This document shows positions 62,521-64,000 of a stretch of 64,000 nucleotides of DNA, one piece after another. The notes below the pieces were generated by a model. It worked only from the letters and a program-made list of their open reading frames with translations, was not told the origin of the DNA and did no database searches. Every line of letters starts with the position of its first letter. Within the stretch, counting starts at the first letter, position 1. Position numbers and translations under genes: made by a program. This DNA comes from Alkalihalobacillus pseudalcaliphilus (GTDB lineage Bacteria; Bacillota; Bacilli; Bacillales; Bacillaceae_D), in NCBI GenBank assembly GCA_001038565.1, contig LFJO01000005.1:1023207-1087206 (forward strand), read 5' to 3'.

Positions 62521-64000
62521 TTATAGTTGATATAGTCTCGTGTATTTTTCCGTTAAATAGTTAACTAATGGCTGTGGATCAATTCCTCCGCCTGTAATAT
62601 CTTTAATAATCTCTTCTGGCTTTTTCAATCCGCCATATTTATGCACCTTATCAGTTAACCATTCACGAATTTCGGTATGGTTACCATTTAATAATAAATC
62701 ATCATAGTGTGGAATATCCTTCACGATGACTTCTTTCATCTGAGCGGCATAAATGTAACCTAATGCATAGGAAGGAAAATAACCGAAAGAACCCATGGAC
62801 CAGTGGACATCTTGTAATACACCCTCTCCATCATGAGATGGTCTGATACCTAAATATTCTTCCATTTTGTTATTCCATGCTTCCGGTAAGTCACGAACTT
62901 CTAATTCTCCTGCAATTAGCGCTTTTTCAAGCTCATAACGTAAAATGATGTGTAAGCAATACGTTAGTTCATCCGCTTCAATGCGAATTAACGATGGCTT
63001 TGCTTCATTAACTGCAAAATAAAAATCTTCATTTGACACATCATCAAATTGACCGTTTGAGTGCTTTTTAATTAATGGATAGTTTCTTTCCATAAATTTT
63101 TCGTTTTGACCGATGAATTTTTCTGTAAATAGAGACTGTGATTCATGAATCCCCATGGAAGTTCCTCCACATAATGGAGTTCCAATTAAGTCCTCGGAAA
63201 TATTTTGCTCATAAATAGCATGCCCCGCTTCATGGATCGTACCGTATAAAGAAACTCGGAAATCATTTTCATTATATTTCGTTGTGACGCGAACATCTCC
63301 AGGGTTTAAGCCCATTGCAAATGGATGAACAGTCTCATCGATACGTCCTGCCTCAAAGTCATAACCTAAGACTTTTAAAATTTCAATACTTAATTCACGT
63401 TGATTTGCTTTTGGAAAATGCTCAAAAAGGAAATCGGTTTTTGGCTTATGAGCGGATTCTGTCACACCTTTTACTAATGGAATTAACTTTTCCTTTAACT
63501 CGCCAAATACTTGGTCAAGAGTATCAACAAAAACACCAGGCTCATAATCATCTAATAATGTATTATATGGATGCCCTTCAAAGCCACGGTATTGAACAAA
63601 TTTACGTTGGAATTCTACCGTTTTTTCTAAATAAGGCTGGAATAAAGAGAAATCCCCTTTTTCCTTCGCCTCTTCCCATGCATTTTCTGACTTAGAACGT
63701 AAAATTATAAACTCCTTATATTCTTCCGCAGGAATTTTCATATTCTTATCGTAATTTTTCTGCATTTTATCTAAGCTTTTTTGAGTAATTTCAGATAAGC
63801 CTTCTAGTACTTCTGGAGATTGTAGTGACTCTAAATAGGCTTTTAATTCGTCTGAGGTAGACATCTGAAATAGCTCCGAAGATAAGGTTCCAATGACCTC
63901 GGCACGTTGAATCATACCCTTTTTAGGGGCACCTGTACGAGAATCCCACCCTAATAATGCAACGGCCTGACGGTAATTATTCATTCGCTTTAAAAACTGC
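62521..64000 (-). CDS. M32 carboxypeptidase (thermostable carboxypeptidase 1), partial
   Basis: A zinc metallopeptidase of family M32 that trims C-terminal residues from peptides. It has the zinc motif HEAGH in YGTIHEAGHAIYEQ, the ESQSLFTEKFIG block with the third ligand and the late IRPSHDGEGVLQDVHWSMGS segment. In-frame codons QFLKR run from the first visible ATG to the window edge and look like the family, so the true start lies beyond 64000. About 490 residues are visible. Confidence 0.95.
   Translation of the reverse strand, partial: QFLKRMNNYRQAVALLGWDSRTGAPKKGMIQRAEVIGTLSSELFQMSTSDELKAYLESLQSPEVLEGLSEITQKSLDKMQKNYDKNMKIPAEEYKEFIILRSKSENAWEEAKEKGDFSLFQPYLEKTVEFQRKFVQYRGFEGHPYNTLLDDYEPGVFVDTLDQVFGELKEKLIPLVKGVTESAHKPKTDFLFEHFPKANQRELSIEILKVLGYDFEAGRIDETVHPFAMGLNPGDVRVTTKYNENDFRVSLYGTIHEAGHAIYEQNISEDLIGTPLCGGTSMGIHESQSLFTEKFIGQNEKFMERNYPLIKKHSNGQFDDVSNEDFYFAVNEAKPSLIRIEADELTYCLHIILRYELEKALIAGELEVRDLPEAWNNKMEEYLGIRPSHDGEGVLQDVHWSMGSFGYFPSYALGYIYAAQMKEVIVKDIPHYDDLLLNGNHTEIREWLTDKVHKYGGLKKPEEIIKDITGGGIDPQPLVNYLTEKYTRLYQL

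Overview
The window looks like low-GC DNA of a spore-forming Bacillaceae bacterium. Gene syntax is Firmicute-like, with strong AGGAGG-type ribosome binding sites and frequent TTG and GTG starts. The right third carries conserved Bacillus-type housekeeping genes: yneT-parE-parC, a YtvI-like permease and an M32 carboxypeptidase. No rRNA, tRNA or CRISPR array was seen. Species cannot be named from this sequence alone.

Layout. (1) 1-2.9 kb: a compact two-gene OLD nuclease plus UvrD-like helicase pair resembling Gabija phage defence, followed by a resolvase remnant. (2) 2.9-11.6 kb: a large arsenic locus. A flavoprotein gene is divergent from arsR-arsB-arsC-arsD-arsA-trxB-phosphatase-HesB-like gene, and a second arsR plus an ArsN-like acetyltransferase follow. 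(3) 11.7-13.5 kb: mobile-element debris. It holds a 38-bp Tn3-family terminal repeat, a Tn552-type resolvase and a transposase/ATPase fusion remnant. (4) 13.6-18.5 kb: a CstR persulfide regulon with three operator-like boxes, a frameshifted methyltransferase, cstR, DsrE-like, rhodanese, TusA-rhodanese, rhodanese-persulfide dioxygenase, TusA and TauE genes. (5) 19.2-25.7 kb: a CYP152 fatty acid peroxygenase, then cadD, cadA and cadC, a CmtR-like regulator and an ArsO/CzcO-like flavoprotein. The block 13.15-25.83 kb is bounded by inverted Tn3-type ends that include a duplicated, internally deleted piece of the flavoprotein gene, so it looks like one composite mobile unit. (6) 25.8-30 kb: an ATPase of a Tn552-type transposon, an old yellow enzyme divergent from a LysR regulator, and a Tn3-type resolvase. 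(7) 30.3-43 kb: a copper island with csoR, a 44-codon peptide, copZ, copA, two paralogous His-rich proteins, a small siroheme-reductase-like protein, a glutaredoxin, a MATE pump, YdhK, a kinase-regulator-lipoprotein operon and a Cys-rich copper storage protein. Three 17-bp CsoR boxes lie here and a fourth lies at 60.3 kb. (8) 43-48.4 kb: poorly known small genes, gene debris, a Tn1546-like 38-bp end, an XerS-like recombinase and a six-copy repeat array. (9) 48.5-64 kb: core chromosome with a second tyrosine recombinase, a second ydhK and an ECF sigma factor paired with a SpoIIP-like membrane protein.

Together the accessory part (about 1-48 kb) is a stacked metal and sulfur-stress island. It handles arsenic, cadmium, copper and reactive sulfur, and it was assembled by Tn3-family and Tn552-type elements. 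No intact Tn3 transposase gene is present. Several genes carry one-base deletions in A-runs, which may be real decay or sequencing error. Start codons were reassigned in many genes from ribosome binding site position.
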